DNA from: Apophysomyces variabilis
Lineage: Eukaryota > Mucoromycota > Mucoromycetes > Mucorales > Mucoraceae
Assembly (NCBI GenBank): GCA_002749535.1
Contig: MZZL01000393.1
Span: forward strand, 321,103-385,102
Direction: 5' to 3'
DNA length: 64,000 bases
The notes beneath the pieces were generated by a model that was given only the letters and a program-made list of their open reading frames with translations, had not been told where the DNA came from and did not search any database. This document shows, piece by piece, positions 10,638 through 21,979 of this stretch. The position numbers and the translations under genes were made by a program. Numbering within the stretch: the stretch's first letter is position 1; each line of letters starts with the position of its first letter.

Positions 10638-13272
10638 TTATTGGGCCTTGCGGCGAGCCAAAGCTCTTTGTCTAATCTGTTCAATTTCCTCTGCACGACG
10701 TTTATGTCTATCGGACAATCCTCCTTCCGAATGCCCATCTGCCTTTGCTTCATCCTCCTTCTGTTCATCCATCTTATCCTCCTCTTCCATTTCCAAGACA
10801 TTGGGTCCATGCTCACCATTGAGTCTCGTCTTCGGTAACTTCCGTATACGCTCTTGTCCTTCTCCATTTCTGACCCAATCCCATAAGATCTTGCTGACAC
10901 CTTTCATCACCGCCTTATTGGTGTAAGTTACGTGCATATACAGAACCCAATCTAGGTCTGCATATAGGATCTTGTGACGATCTAACATATCGGAAAAGGA
11001 ACATAACGGATGCAGATGCAATGCAACCAATGCCCCTGACCGTATACCAAATGATTCCTCATCCGCAGCTAAACCTTCCGTTAGGTGTTCATCCGGCGAA
11101 TAATGTGAGAACACACTCCGGTTGACTCCTTTGTTAGCAATGTTTGTAAAATAGCCGGACAAGAATGACTTGAGCACAGGCACCGGATCAACTATTTCCC
11201 CATTCCCATCTTCACCGATCTTGCGTTTACTCTTAATGTTTTTTTTCTTCAGACGTGACGCGCGGACAATCGGCAAGTTTAATTTATCCATCACATCCAC
11301 TAATTGACTGCGCACGCTAGAAGCCATTTCCAACACTTTGGCATTGATCCAATGCTCCCGACACCAACTACGGTCCTTATCGTTTCGTCGCCACTCTTTC
11401 CAAACATTCAAATACGTCATATGGTCACCCGTATGATGCGCAAATTTCAGTTTACATTCTTCTGCACGGATTACTGCTTCCTCTCCCCCTTTACTGCGTG
11501 CACTGGGAGACCGAAATAAGTCATTCTCGCCAGCAAGAATGCTTACAATAGTCAACACCTCGTCACTGCAATGATATTCCTCCGCTGAGCTGATCAGCAC
11601 CTTTGCTAAAGAAGGCGACAAGGGAAAATAGCTCATCTTGTCACCTAAAGGCGTAAGTTTTCCCACTTCATCAATCGCACCAAGTAAATAGAGCTGTTTT
11701 AGCGCATTTTTGACAAGTTTTTCGTCCGGCGGATCAATAAATTCAAAATTCAAGACATCCACTATGTCCATCTTCTTTAACGCAAGAACAGTACTCAGTA
11801 AACTGCTACGCTGGATTTCTGGGACAGTGTTTGCCGCCATACGGTCGAAGCTCTCGGCTTTATAAAGTCTGTACGCTTTCCCTGGAGCGGTTCTTGTACC
11901 CGAAAATTAAAAAAAAATGAGCATACAAGGTTCAAGTAATCAGTACTAGCGTATAGTTTTACCTTCCGGCACGCCCTGCCCTCTGCGTGGCAGCAGCTTG
12001 ACTTATTTCCGTCACTAATAAAGCATCCATTCCAGTATTGGCATCATACGATTTCTCCTTCACAAATCCACAATCAACCACATAACGGATCCCTGGAATT
12101 GTCACTGAAGTCTAATAAAACGTTAGGGCTATCGTTCATATACAAGCCGATGCCAAAGGGTTTATGTACCTGTGCTACATTTGTAGCGAATACCACTTTC
12201 CGTACACCCTTTCGGGGAAGCTCAAATACAGCTTTCTGATCATAAGTCTCCAGACTAGCGTATAATGGGTAAACAGCGACATCTGTAACACCTTCACCAT
12301 CTTCGTAAAATCGAACTTGTCGCTTGTAATCAACGGATGCTGCTCTTTCTTCAAAAGCACGACAAGCACGTTCAATATCATTTTGGCCAGTTAAAAACAC
12401 TAATACATCGCCGGGTGCTTCACGAGTATGAATTTCCCAGGCTACGTCTACAGAGAGATCGACAAAGGTGGATTTCAAAGACGACAAACGTTGTGCATTT
12501 TTGTGGTAAATGACTTCGACAGGGTAGGTTCTTCCGGGAATCTCAAAAATAGGGCATTCGTCGAAAAAATCTGAAAACTTCTCGACATCTAGAGTAGCCG
12601 ACATAACGAGAACCTTCAGATCTGGCCGTAGACGATGCGTCTTTTTCAATAATCCGAATAAAACGTCCGTTTCCAGCGTACGCTCATGAGCCTCATCAAT
12701 AATGACTACCGAATACTGACTAAGATAAGGATCCTGCGTGGCTTCCCGCAATAAAACACCATCGGTCATATACTTCAATTTTGTCGATGGGCTAGTGCGA
12801 TCATCGAACCGAATGGTATACCCCACAGTTGTTCCTAGGCGAACATCCTGTTCTTCGCTTACTCGCTTCGCAACTAGCGTCGTTAATCGTGAGTTACCAT
12901 TAACCTTGCGATTGCAAAGAATGCAGCCTTTTCCTCTGCTTTACCTGTGATTGCAGCAATACGTCTGAGGATCGCAGTATATATATAAGATAATGTTGTC
13001 TTCAAACTATAGGAATAGTTTACCTAGGTTGCGTTACGCCAATTTTTTTTAGCTCCGGAATACCTTCCAAAATGTACTGTGGAATCTGCGTCGTCTTTCC
13101 CGATCCTGCACGATGTCAGCATCTCACCTGTCAAGTGTTTTTGCTTCGACTTACCGGTTTCTCCGATGATTACTAAAAGATTATATTCACGGATGGCATC
13201 GATTAATTCTTGTTTGTATTCGAAAGTAGGCAATGATTCTCTTTGTCTCTGCAGACGATCGCGAGAACTCAT
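10638..13272 (-). CDS. DEAH-box RNA helicase, Dhr2/DHX33-like
   Basis: ATP-driven RNA helicase, probably nucleolar and acting in rRNA maturation like yeast Dhr2 and fission yeast Prh1 (assigned by similarity of pattern). Exons are 13272-13155, 13105-13024, 12964-12945, 12873-12170, 12111-11963 and 11892-10638, giving 775 residues. Motifs in order: I GETGSGKTT (about 37-45, completed by splicing), Ia TQPRR, II DEAH (133-136), III SAT (165-167), [19 protein letters not shown] and [10 protein letters not shown]. Winged-helix, HA2 ([18 protein letters not shown]) and OB-fold regions follow, then a charged C-terminal extension with a Lys/Arg/Glu helix. Exon 3 is only 20 nt. Motif V has Gln where DEAH helicases normally have Glu. 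The first ATG is at 13272; frames opening at 13281 use TTG. Confidence 0.9.
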
Positions 13273-13767
13273 GTTCAACAATCACAACAGCTCAACCTTT
13301 GCTGGCACCGTCGGCTTTTCATGATATTGAAATTTCGCGAAAATTTGAGAGTCAGACATGGCCCCTTTGCGAAGATCAGGATTTCCTATTACTGGTAATG
13401 CTTGACCCTCTTTTTTAAGGTTGTACTCATCTATTACAAACTACAAGATTAACTGCCATTGATGAATATTGTATTCCATGGCAGTCTATCCATATGACCG
13501 ACCGTATAGTCTCTGATTTGTTGTAAACGCATGTGGTCCAATTCGTGGTGGACATTTTGCACCTATCCTGATCTTATCTCGTCTTTTCAACTTATCCTAG
13601 CTCTTGAACCTAGAGTTACTTCCTGCTAGTCAGCGTACTGTAGAACAAGTCGCGATTAGTAATTGTTAGTGTCAGTAAGTGTGCCCTTTTTGACTGGTGC
13701 GCTGTTCAAAAATGAATTTTTTTTTCTTCACCAGGCCGAAAAGTGTCCCTTTTGGCTAAACTGTAAC
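13273..13767. promoter_or_regulatory. Divergent promoter region between helicase and HSF genes
   Basis: About 500 bp separates two divergently read genes. A T-run at 13718-13730 lies in the HSF leader. I saw no clean TATA box and no convincing GAAnnTTC heat-shock array by eye. Confidence 0.4.
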
Positions 13768-15429
13768 ATGTCGAAAGCTGTCGTGAATCCCAACCAGATT
13801 CAAAGGGCAAAGCTTCAGAATGTGCCTGCCTTTTTGAATAAACTCTACAAGTAAGTGATGATACGAACAAATATATAGCAAGTAGTAGGTTAGTATTACT
13901 AATGCAAAGATGCATAGTATGGTCGTGGATCCCACCACTGACGACTTGATACGGTGGTCTGAGGATGGCAGCTCATTTATCGTTGCTCGCCATGAACAGT
14001 TTGCGAAAAAAGTACTTCCTCGTTTTTTCAAGCATTCCAACTTTTCGTCGTTTGTCCGTCAGCTTAATATGTACGGTTTTCATAAGGTGCCACATCTCCA
14101 GCAGGGTGTGTTACTGGCCTCAGACGGCTCTGAAAGATGGGAATTCAGCAACCCACATTTTAAGCGCAATCAGCCAGATCTACTTCTTTTGGTTACTCGG
14201 AAAAAGGGGCGTGATTCAGAAGAAAAAGAGCCTGCTAATATTGATTTTCATCATATTCTTGGTGAAATAGCGGCTATAAAAAAGCATCAGCTGAGTATAA
14301 GCAACGAACTTAAAACTGTTCAAACCGACAATCAAGTACTTTGGCAGGAAAATCTACAATCACGCGAACGTCACCAACGACACCAGGATACGATTGACAA
14401 AATCCTCAGATTCTTAGCTTCGGTGTTCTCGAGCGATAAGAAACGAGTTGTGATTCCCAGAAAACGCCGTCTTATGATCGGGGACGTCAACAACGATCCC
14501 ATCACAGATCTTTTGGAAACTGATAATGATGAACAGGAAGATCGTGATGAAGGAAGACCAGCAAAGGCAGCTCGCAAGTCACCGTCATCCAGTTCGGAAG
14601 AGGCAACCCCGCCTCCACCTGAATTACTGAGTCAGAATATCACCTCATCCCCCGTTTTGACAACAGATTTAGCGGATGCCATTGCCTTAAACAACCAAAC
14701 TAAGCAGGCTACTCAAGGTAAAAAGCGATTCCGTATCCTAGTTGAGGAATGCTTACTTAGTTTGTAGCAGGACCTACCATTCCGCCACAAGATATATCCT
14801 CGCTAATCAACATGCAACAACTACAAAACCTCATCAGCTTTGCACAGACAAACCCTAACTTTTTAAATCAATTAACGAATGATACAATCTACGGGACAGG
14901 CTTACAACCGATGGCAGACAACTACCGTCAAAATATAGCCAGTACATCTAGAGCGCAAAACCCATCAATACCTTTCGACATTCCTTCACTACAATTATCA
15001 CCACCTGCTTCCGCATCAAATTCAGCGCAGAACTTGTCTATCCTTCCACATCAACAACAACAACAACAAGAGAGGCAGCAGCCATCGCAACTACAAGAAC
15101 ATTCAAACCTTATAGCTCACCATTTTGATAATACTTTGAACTCAATGGCCGATATCGATCACAGCATCGAGATATTGGCAAATCACTTAGGTTTCGATGG
15201 GAGCAAATACGGCATCGATAATGATTGTGTTAACATGGACGAGTTCCTGAATGCCTACGGTAATTTATTGCCGACTATGTAGTGTGAGATGTCTTAAGTT
15301 TGCTATCTAGATTCAAACGCAACATCTCCCTCCGCTGACGATAACCTCGCAACTTCTGAACGAACGGAAGATGATACTAATACTCCCTCTACATCAACAT
15401 CCGAAAAGATTTTGTCCAAAGATAAGTAA
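13768..15429 (+). CDS. Heat shock transcription factor (HSF family)
   Basis: Trimeric DNA-binding factor for nGAAn repeats. Exons are 13768-13850, 13918-14717, 14768-15259 and 15311-15429, giving 497 residues. The winged-helix domain runs from about 17 to 120 and includes [13 protein letters not shown] (joined across intron 1), [13 protein letters not shown], the recognition helix [15 protein letters not shown] and the end motif [10 protein letters not shown] heptad-rich oligomerisation region follows (about 135-190). After it come a basic cluster, an acidic patch, Pro/Ser segments, a Gln tract, and a C-terminal hydrophobic/acidic segment (about 420-455) that could activate transcription. If the last intron is retained, the frame stops at 15282 instead. 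The spliced end adds a Ser/Thr-rich, acidic tail in perfect frame, so I prefer it. Which paralogue this is (Hsf1, Skn7-like or other) is not resolved. Confidence 0.92.
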
Positions 15430-15812
15430 CTATCCTTTCCCCTTGCATCCCCTTTCCGTCAATAGTATTGTTACCATTTCATCATCTATCATTTCCTCGC
15501 ATGTAGACTGTGTAAACATTGACTTGCAAAAAAAAAAAGCAAAAAATAAATAAATAAATAATAAAAGCATGAGTTATCGACCGTGCTATATCATAAAATC
15601 GCAAATGCTGAACAGACGGGTGGCTATCCGTTGCCACTAGCAAGAATAAACAAAACGTAGGCACGATTAATAAACTGCTAACACAAGTAGTTTCAAAAAT
15701 TGGACTATAAAATTGTAGAGTAATCTATGAGTACACTTGACGACTTGGGAGGCATCTAAGGATACTAACACGGCGCATTTCGGATTTACAGAAGAAATAT
15801 AACGTCTTCTAT
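15430..15812. other. Intergenic, convergent 3' regions
   Basis: Short AT-rich gap between the convergent HSF and thioesterase genes. It has an A-run near 15528-15548 followed by AAATAAATAAATAAT, a plausible 3'-end signal for HSF. No gene seen. Confidence 0.5.
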
Positions 15813-17260
15813 CTATAATTTACTATCATTGGTATCAACACCGTTTGCTAATTTCAATCGCTTTTCTTGTTCGCGTTTTGATAGACGCACAATGCCCTCT
15901 TGAGCAGTATTTGCAATAAGCGTCCCGTCCCTGCTGTATATACGACCAAACACAAGGCCACGACCATTATTTGTTCGTGGGCTGTGCATATCGTAAAGAA
16001 GCCTGGTTTTGATGATGTATCAGCAATTCGAACCTTCCAACCACACATTTTTTCTTCTTCTTTGCTTTACCATTCATCCGCTCGAGCAGGCGCATGGAAC
16101 CACATAGAATGGTCCAAGCTTGTCATCATACCAATGGCTCGCTGGGAGACACCATTGGCCCGAGCTGCTGTCATGATGAACCCACTATCAGAGGCATAAG
16201 CAATCACACAGGCATGGAGGCGGGGATCATCCGAAAGCTTTCCACAGGTTTTAAACCAACGTCGCTAACATAAAGTATAAGTTGAGGATTGAGATATAGC
16301 ACGAATCTTGCTTGCTTCTTTTACCTGAATTTCTGAAGCTTGCGATTCTTTACCACTTCTGATCTCCTCATCGGTGTGAACGTGAACGTTACGGTAATCC
16401 ACCGGTGAACTTTCTTCAAGGCGTTTTTGAAGATATTCGCGGAACTTGGGTCGCAGATCGTTCTGAGCTAAGTATTGCTGTAGACGCTCAGCATCTCTAT
16501 TTGTACAGAAGCGATAAATTACGTCATCTGATATGGATTGGGGAGGAGGAAAAAGAAAGAGAGAGGGACAGATCTACTCACGAAGGTAGTTCTTCTGGAG
16601 GGGTAACTTCGGGCATGTTTGTCTATTTGTTTTTGCTTCGTGTTAGACTACTGTTTGTTTATTTTTATATCGTTTGTTTTCTCTTTTGTTACCTGATGTT
16701 GTAGGGTAATGCCTTGCTCGGGTTTGGCAAAGCTAAAGCTGGATTCGAAAATGGCTTTACCACGCTGTGAGGCTGTCACTACCCGGGTCGCAAACGATCG
16801 GCCGTCACGTAGTCGCTGAACCTGATAGATCACAGGGACGTCGACATTCCCCGGTAAGATGAAGTAACTGTGCAGAGACTAATTTTAAACAAATTCCGTC
16901 ACTTCGTCAATTGACCAGCGAAAAGAGGACGATAAGCCTACATGCACGTGAAATTCTTCAGGAACGGTATTGAAGGCAGCTCTGAGAGCTTGAGCAACAA
17001 TCTACGACATACCGGTAATCAATCAAACATTGTTTATCAACGAGAGGCATCTTTCCGATTACCTGTCCTCCAAACGTGCCACGAGCTCCTGCTGGAAGCC
17101 AAAGTTCTTTACTCATATACAAGTTGACATCGATTTCTTGGACGTCCACAGCATCTGCAATTTTTTGAGCAAAGTCTTCTTCTGTTTGATCCATGCTGGA
17201 AGCAATGACTGGTTGCTTATCAGCAAAAGATATCACAGCGGGAAACGTAGCGTTAGGCAT
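15813..17260 (-). CDS. Peroxisomal acyl-CoA thioesterase (TesB/ACOT8/TES1 type)
   Basis: Hydrolyses acyl-CoA to free acid and CoA; the C-terminal tripeptide SKL is a classic PTS1, so it should act in peroxisomes beside beta-oxidation. Exons are 17260-17063, 17001-16942, 16878-16693, 16622-16582, 16496-16325, 16264-16071 and 16002-15813, giving 346 residues. It is a double hot-dog protein. The N-terminal half has RGTFGGQ, VHSLHSYF, a PGN turn and RDGRSFATR. The C-terminal half has TSLDHSMWFHAP (catalytic Asp) and NTAQEGIVR (catalytic Gln). The fourth intron uses the acceptor ending at 16497; an earlier acceptor near 16530 breaks the frame. The 41-nt fourth exon joins MPEVTPPEE to the linker helix. 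Length and motif order match the ACOT8 family. Confidence 0.93.
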
Positions 17261-18183
17261 ATCGGTATGGGGAAACGGAAAAGAAAAAAAAAAAAAAAAA
17301 AAAAAAGAAAAGTGGGGTAAGAGACGAAAAATGAAATTTGTCATGATCAATTGTGCTATACTGGTAATCAAATCTCAGCAATCATCTAATTTGGAAATTC
17401 CGGACCAGCTCGGAATTACTAAAATTCCGGTTGAAAGCGCACTCATAATAAACAGTTCCAGGACCATTACAGGTAAGCTTTGAAAAAAGATATTGTAACG
17501 TGTCAATCTAACAAATACATCTTTATCTCGCGTCTAATTTCACTGTTCATTTTCGGCATATTATGTTAGATTCTGCCAAAGTTATGCCGATCTTACCTCA
17601 CATTTACATAACCTGGGACAAAGATCGACTTTTATCTAACGTTGGATGCTTGATTCTTATTGTTCATTCCATCATTATTTTGTCCTCGGCTTCTGACAGA
17701 TCCATGATAAGAGATACTGATTGCAACCCTAGATGTTACGCTTTCTACAATGTCATCGTGGTAACATGTATCGAGAATTATGCACTCTGCTCGACAAAAT
17801 TTACATAGCTGAAAATAAACGTTAATAGAGTCATTATTTATTCGTTGCATTGGCTCTGCCTAAGTTTTGCATCATTTCACTGTATCACCTGTTTTACACT
17901 GTCACTATCCACTTCACTTGTTACAGTAAAAGCTATATTTTGGGAAGATGACCAAAACAAGCAAAAAATTTTCGCTTGAACAGAGTTTCCCTACTGTCGA
18001 GAATAACTGGTCGGTAGACGTGTTGCTTTGTTTCATTCAGATGGTTGTCTTTAGAATGATGCGCAAACTTAAACAAATGAGAAACCGTCGTCACAAACTC
18101 AGCCAAACTGTAAATTCATGCACGCGATAATCCCCATAAGAAAGCTCTTCTTCCACGGACTTTAACAAAAGAAAAGACCAAAA
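17261..18183. promoter_or_regulatory. Divergent intergenic region, thioesterase/transaldolase
   Basis: About 920 bp between divergent genes. A run of about 22 A at 17285-17306 lies just upstream of the thioesterase ATG. Frames of 60-81 codons on the plus strand at 17563 and 17948 have no motifs. No TATA box was identified with confidence. Confidence 0.4.
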
Positions 18184-19269
18184 ATGTCTGTACTTGATCA
18201 GATAAAAAAGTTCACTACTATTGTAGCCGATACTGGCGATATTGAGAGTACGTTAAATTAAGTTTGATAATGTTTTATTAATCAATTGTTTCTCTAAAAA
18301 AAGCCATTGCCCAGTACAAACCTCAGGATGCCACCACCAATCCTTCATTGATCTTGGCTGCTTCTCAAAAAGCTCAGTACGCGCCTCTAATTGAAGATGC
18401 GATTCAATATGCTAAATCCAAGCAAGGGTAACGTTTTGCTTTGTTATAAAGTCTATGAACATGGTTTTTACCTTTCCCGTTTTAGGTCTCCCGAGGAAAA
18501 AGCGGAGTGGGCTGTTGACCGACTCCTAGTCAATTTTGGCCGAGAAATCTTGAAGATTGTTCCCGGTCGTGTGTCGACTGAGGTAGATGCCCGCCTATCG
18601 TTTGATAAGGAAGCGACCATTGCAAAGGCGCTCCGTCTGATCCACTTGTATGAAGAAGAGGGAGTAAACAAGGATCGTATATTGATCAAAGTGGCTTCGA
18701 CTTGGGAGGGTATCCATGCCGCCCATACACTCGAAACCGAGCACAACATCCACTGCAATTTAACCTTGCTTTTTGGATTTCCTCAAGCAGTTGCATGTGC
18801 TGAAGCGGGCGTCAGTCTTATTTCGCCCTTTGTAGGCCGTATTCTTGATTGGTACAAGAAAGCCACAGGTCAAAGCTACGAAAGCTACGATGATCCTGGT
18901 GTCCAATCAGTCACCAAAATTTACAACTACTACAAGCATTTTGGTTATAAGACGATCGTAATGGGTGCTTCATTCAGAAACACCGGCGAAATCGAAGAAT
19001 TAGCTGGTTGCGACTTCTTGACCATCTCACCTGCCTTGTTGGAGGAGTTATCCAAGTCGGAAAAGCACGTAGAGTGCAAACTAAGTCCTGATCAAGCCAA
19101 GGTGACCAAGCTGGATAAAGTATCTTACTTCAACAACGAGAAATTGTTCCGTTGGGATATGAACCAAGATGCTATGGCGACTGAAAAACTTTCTGAAGGT
19201 ATTCGTAACTTTGCTGCAGATGGTATTAAGTTGGAGAACTTGATGAAACAACGACTTGGCTTGCAATAA
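18184..19269 (+). CDS. TAL1: Transaldolase
   Basis: Non-oxidative pentose phosphate enzyme that moves a dihydroxyacetone unit between sedoheptulose 7-phosphate and glyceraldehyde 3-phosphate, in the cytosol. Exons are 18184-18247, 18304-18427 and 18486-19269, giving 323 residues, the usual length. It shows DATTNPSL near the N-terminus, the [10 protein letters not shown] strand, and the Schiff-base lysine in [11 protein letters not shown] (Lys131). Then come CNLTLLF, the ISPFVGRI phosphate-binding loop (Ser/Arg), and a C-terminal helix. Both introns sit in the first third of the gene, as often seen in highly expressed fungal genes. No odd residues were seen. Confidence 0.97.
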
Positions 19270-19587
19270 GCAGTAAAGTTTAATAACAGTTGATCTTTGT
19301 GCAAAATCGCCTTAACCTGACTTCAGAGAGCGGTATAAGAAAAGGAACCAAAAAAAGGGGGGATTATTGTGTGCTGTGTCTCAAGTGCACATAAAAACAA
19401 TAAACAGAAAATAGGGAAAAAATCTATACTCTTCTTCATTATTCGTTAACTTTCACATCGTTGCTCTATTGCAACCAATAAGGATCAGCAGTTACACGTG
19501 AATCGAGCCATTTACCTAAAAAGGCCGCTCACCGAGTCCCCCCTTCCTTCAGCTCTTTTTTCCCGTCATACCTTTTTCCTCTAACAT

Positions 19588-21463
19588 ATGGCAAAATCCA
19601 ACAGCCGTAAAGAACGCACTAGAAGAAGAAAGCATTACCGCCCTGACTCACCTACATGGTCGCGCTCGCGTTCGAGGTCCCCTCATCAGGGCCCTTCTGC
19701 GCGGTCCCGGTCTCCATATGATGATAGAAGAACACGGCGATCAGAACGATCGAGACAAGAAAATGCATCTCGGTCTTCTCGTTCTAGATCACGCAGTCCT
19801 GAAACAAACCTTCGAAGAAGGACATTGGAAAGGGCAAGAAATGAAAGACATGAACTTCCCCCTCCTCCACCAGCTAATGTCCCTGCTGCGGCACGCTCAT
19901 CTTACTATCCTGTCTCCTATGAACAAGAAACGAAACGAGCTCGCAAGCTAGTTGAGGTACAGTCTTCTATTTTAACTTCTATCAAAACCCCCATCTGAAG
20001 CTTTTACCAAAAGTACCAAAAAGGACCTCCAGATCCGATCACAGATTATGTAGCTTGGACAGGATGTTCAGTTCGTACTGAACTAAACCTGAGACGCCGA
20101 AAATTATGCTATGCAGGTGTTGGTGTGGTGTGGGAAAAGAATTTACTGTCGCCTATACAATCAAATTATGTCCTTTACGATTGTCCAAACGTTTATGCTG
20201 AGTTTCTGGTAAGTTTTGTGGTACTTGAAATGAACAAGCATATAACAAACAGTTGCGATAGGCAGCCATCTGTGCTGTCCAAGCAGTGCGAGATCCTTGG
20301 GCATCTATATTAGTGAAAACAAGTAGTGCCGAAGTTGTGAATGGTATGAACTTAACAGGCTCTAGTTAAAAAAAAAAAAGAAAAGAAAAGAAAAAAAAGA
20401 GGCAGGTAAAAACTCATAAGGCATTTGCTTCTTAGCAATGATGTCTGGCATCGGTGTCAAGGCGGAGACTGAAGCGGAGGCTTTGCTTGCTCTCAGGAAA
20501 CTGATCACTATCCGCCCGGGGCGAGTGTTTTTTGTAAGTTGCAGCAAAAGAAATCCAAAAAAAGAGATCAGAACATTTGATTCTTCACTTTCTTTTTGAA
20601 AACTTTTTCCTTTTAACCATCTTATAGAAAAAGGTACCATCAAAGGTCGGTCTTGAAGGAAATGAAAGTGCCTGTCGTTTTGCAGAGGAGGCACGGAACT
20701 TGCGGTAACTCCCTAAGCGTTTTCACAGTCCTCAAATATGGACTGATGGTGTAATAGGGAGCGTCCAGATGCGATGCCTGATGCGTATCCACCGGAGCCT
20801 GTACGAAGAGCTTTTGAAACGGCACGCATATATAATAGGTCGCCAGAAACGGCGAAGAAAACAAGAAGCATTTACAGCCAAGCCGAGAGTTTCATACCTT
20901 ATGAAGCTCCCCACGTGCAGTCTGTGTCTTATGGTAGTTGGGCAGGTCAACGAGAATTCTTTCCGAGCCCAAGCGTTAGCCCTGCTAACGCTAACGAGAC
21001 TCTGTTGACACCAAGATGGGTATCCGCATCGGCTGAGTCCATGACGGAAACACCCGCCCGATTAGAGCCCTATCCACGTGTCTCAGCAGGAACTTATAGG
21101 CAGGTTCAGTTAGCACAAAAGATCATCTCCCGGACACAAGACTCAAACTCCCGAGAACCGCAGCAGTCTGCCTTCATGGAGACTGATGATCAGCCAAAAG
21201 AACCTTTGATAATGAATGGCAAGAGGACGCTGCGGTCGGATCTGCCGATAATGGAAGGAGATGCTTCCAGCAGCAGTAAGCCTTTGGATAAACAAGAGGA
21301 GGATCCCATGCACACAGAAACAGACCCATCCGGAGGGCACGAAGCAAGGAATCAACCGGAATCTAAAGAAGAGGAGGAAGAGGATTCAAAAGCTCAGTCA
21401 ATATTTCCGAGAGCGAGTGGAATATTTGCATGGGTGAACAGAATTGCAGATCTGTTCCGTTAA
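19588..21463 (+). CDS. RS-rich protein with degenerate RNase H-like domain
   Basis: Exons are 19588-19956, 20014-20208, 20262-20343, 20436-20533, 20628-20704 and 20758-21463, giving 508 residues. Residues 1-95 are packed with Arg-Ser dipeptides, typical of splicing-related proteins. Residues about 124-260 follow the order of an RNase H fold: DYVAWTGCS strand, AGVGVVWEK strand, a helix with AEFLAAICAVQAV, strand ILVKTSSAEVVN, and KVGLEGNESACRFAEEA. The catalytic acids are largely gone. The Asp of the first strand is missing, the second Asp is Ser209 and the last Asp is Cys; only Glu186 remains. The C-terminal half is low-complexity with an acidic stretch. I infer a nucleic-acid-binding pseudoenzyme. 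The fold call is from pattern reading only, and the exon chain is in frame throughout. Confidence 0.75.
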
Positions 21464-21507
21464 AAAAAAAAAAAAGAAAAAAAAGAAAGAGAGAGAGAGT
21501 CGTATAA

Positions 21508-21754
21508 NNNNNNNNNNNNNNNNNNNNNNNNNNNNNNNNNNNNNNNNNNNNNNNNNNNNNNNNNNNNNNNNNNNNNNNNNNNNNNNNNNNNNNNNNNNNN
21601 NNNNNNNNNNNNNNNNNNNNNNNNNNNNNNNNNNNNNNNNNNNNNNNNNNNNNNNNNNNNNNNNNNNNNNNNNNNNNNNNNNNNNNNNNNNNNNNNNNNN
21701 NNNNNNNNNNNNNNNNNNNNNNNNNNNNNNNNNNNNNNNNNNNNNNNNNNNNNN
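21508..21754. other. Assembly gap (247 N) inside a microsatellite
   Basis: A run of 247 unknown bases flanked by GA repeats on the left (about 21485-21500) and by AG then GT repeats on the right (21755-21786). The gap probably replaces an unresolved dinucleotide repeat in the 3' flank of the RS-rich gene. Open frames spanning it are artefacts. Confidence 0.95.
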
Positions 21755-21786
21755 AGAGAGAGAGAGAGAGTGTGTGTGTGTGTGTG
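21755..21786. repeat. (AG)n-(TG)n microsatellite
   Basis: Sixteen bases of AG followed by sixteen bases of TG abut the N run, giving a compound dinucleotide repeat. Confidence 0.9.
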
Positions 21787-21979
21787 AATACTTATTATGA
21801 ACCAAAGCAGGTTGCATATCCAAAAGCGGAACCATCTTAGTAATAAAAAAACAAAATAGCTTGAATGTATGTGTAATTTTTTGGTTTGCATCATGACAAT
21901 AAATACGAGGGAAGGAAAGTATTAGTGGAAGGAACTAAGTAAATTTTCATGCAGTAGGCAAAGGGAGATGAAGAGGTTT

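Noticed and set aside
13273..13281. Three-codon upstream extension of the helicase
   Set aside because: It begins with TTG rather than ATG; the ATG at 13272 is the normal start.
16500..16582. Acceptor at about 16530 for the thioesterase fourth intron
   Set aside because: It would bring a stop within two codons; the acceptor ending at 16497 joins in frame and removes the conflict.
21398..21894. Open frames crossing the N run
   Set aside because: They are open only because unknown bases carry no stops, and the flanks are dinucleotide repeats.
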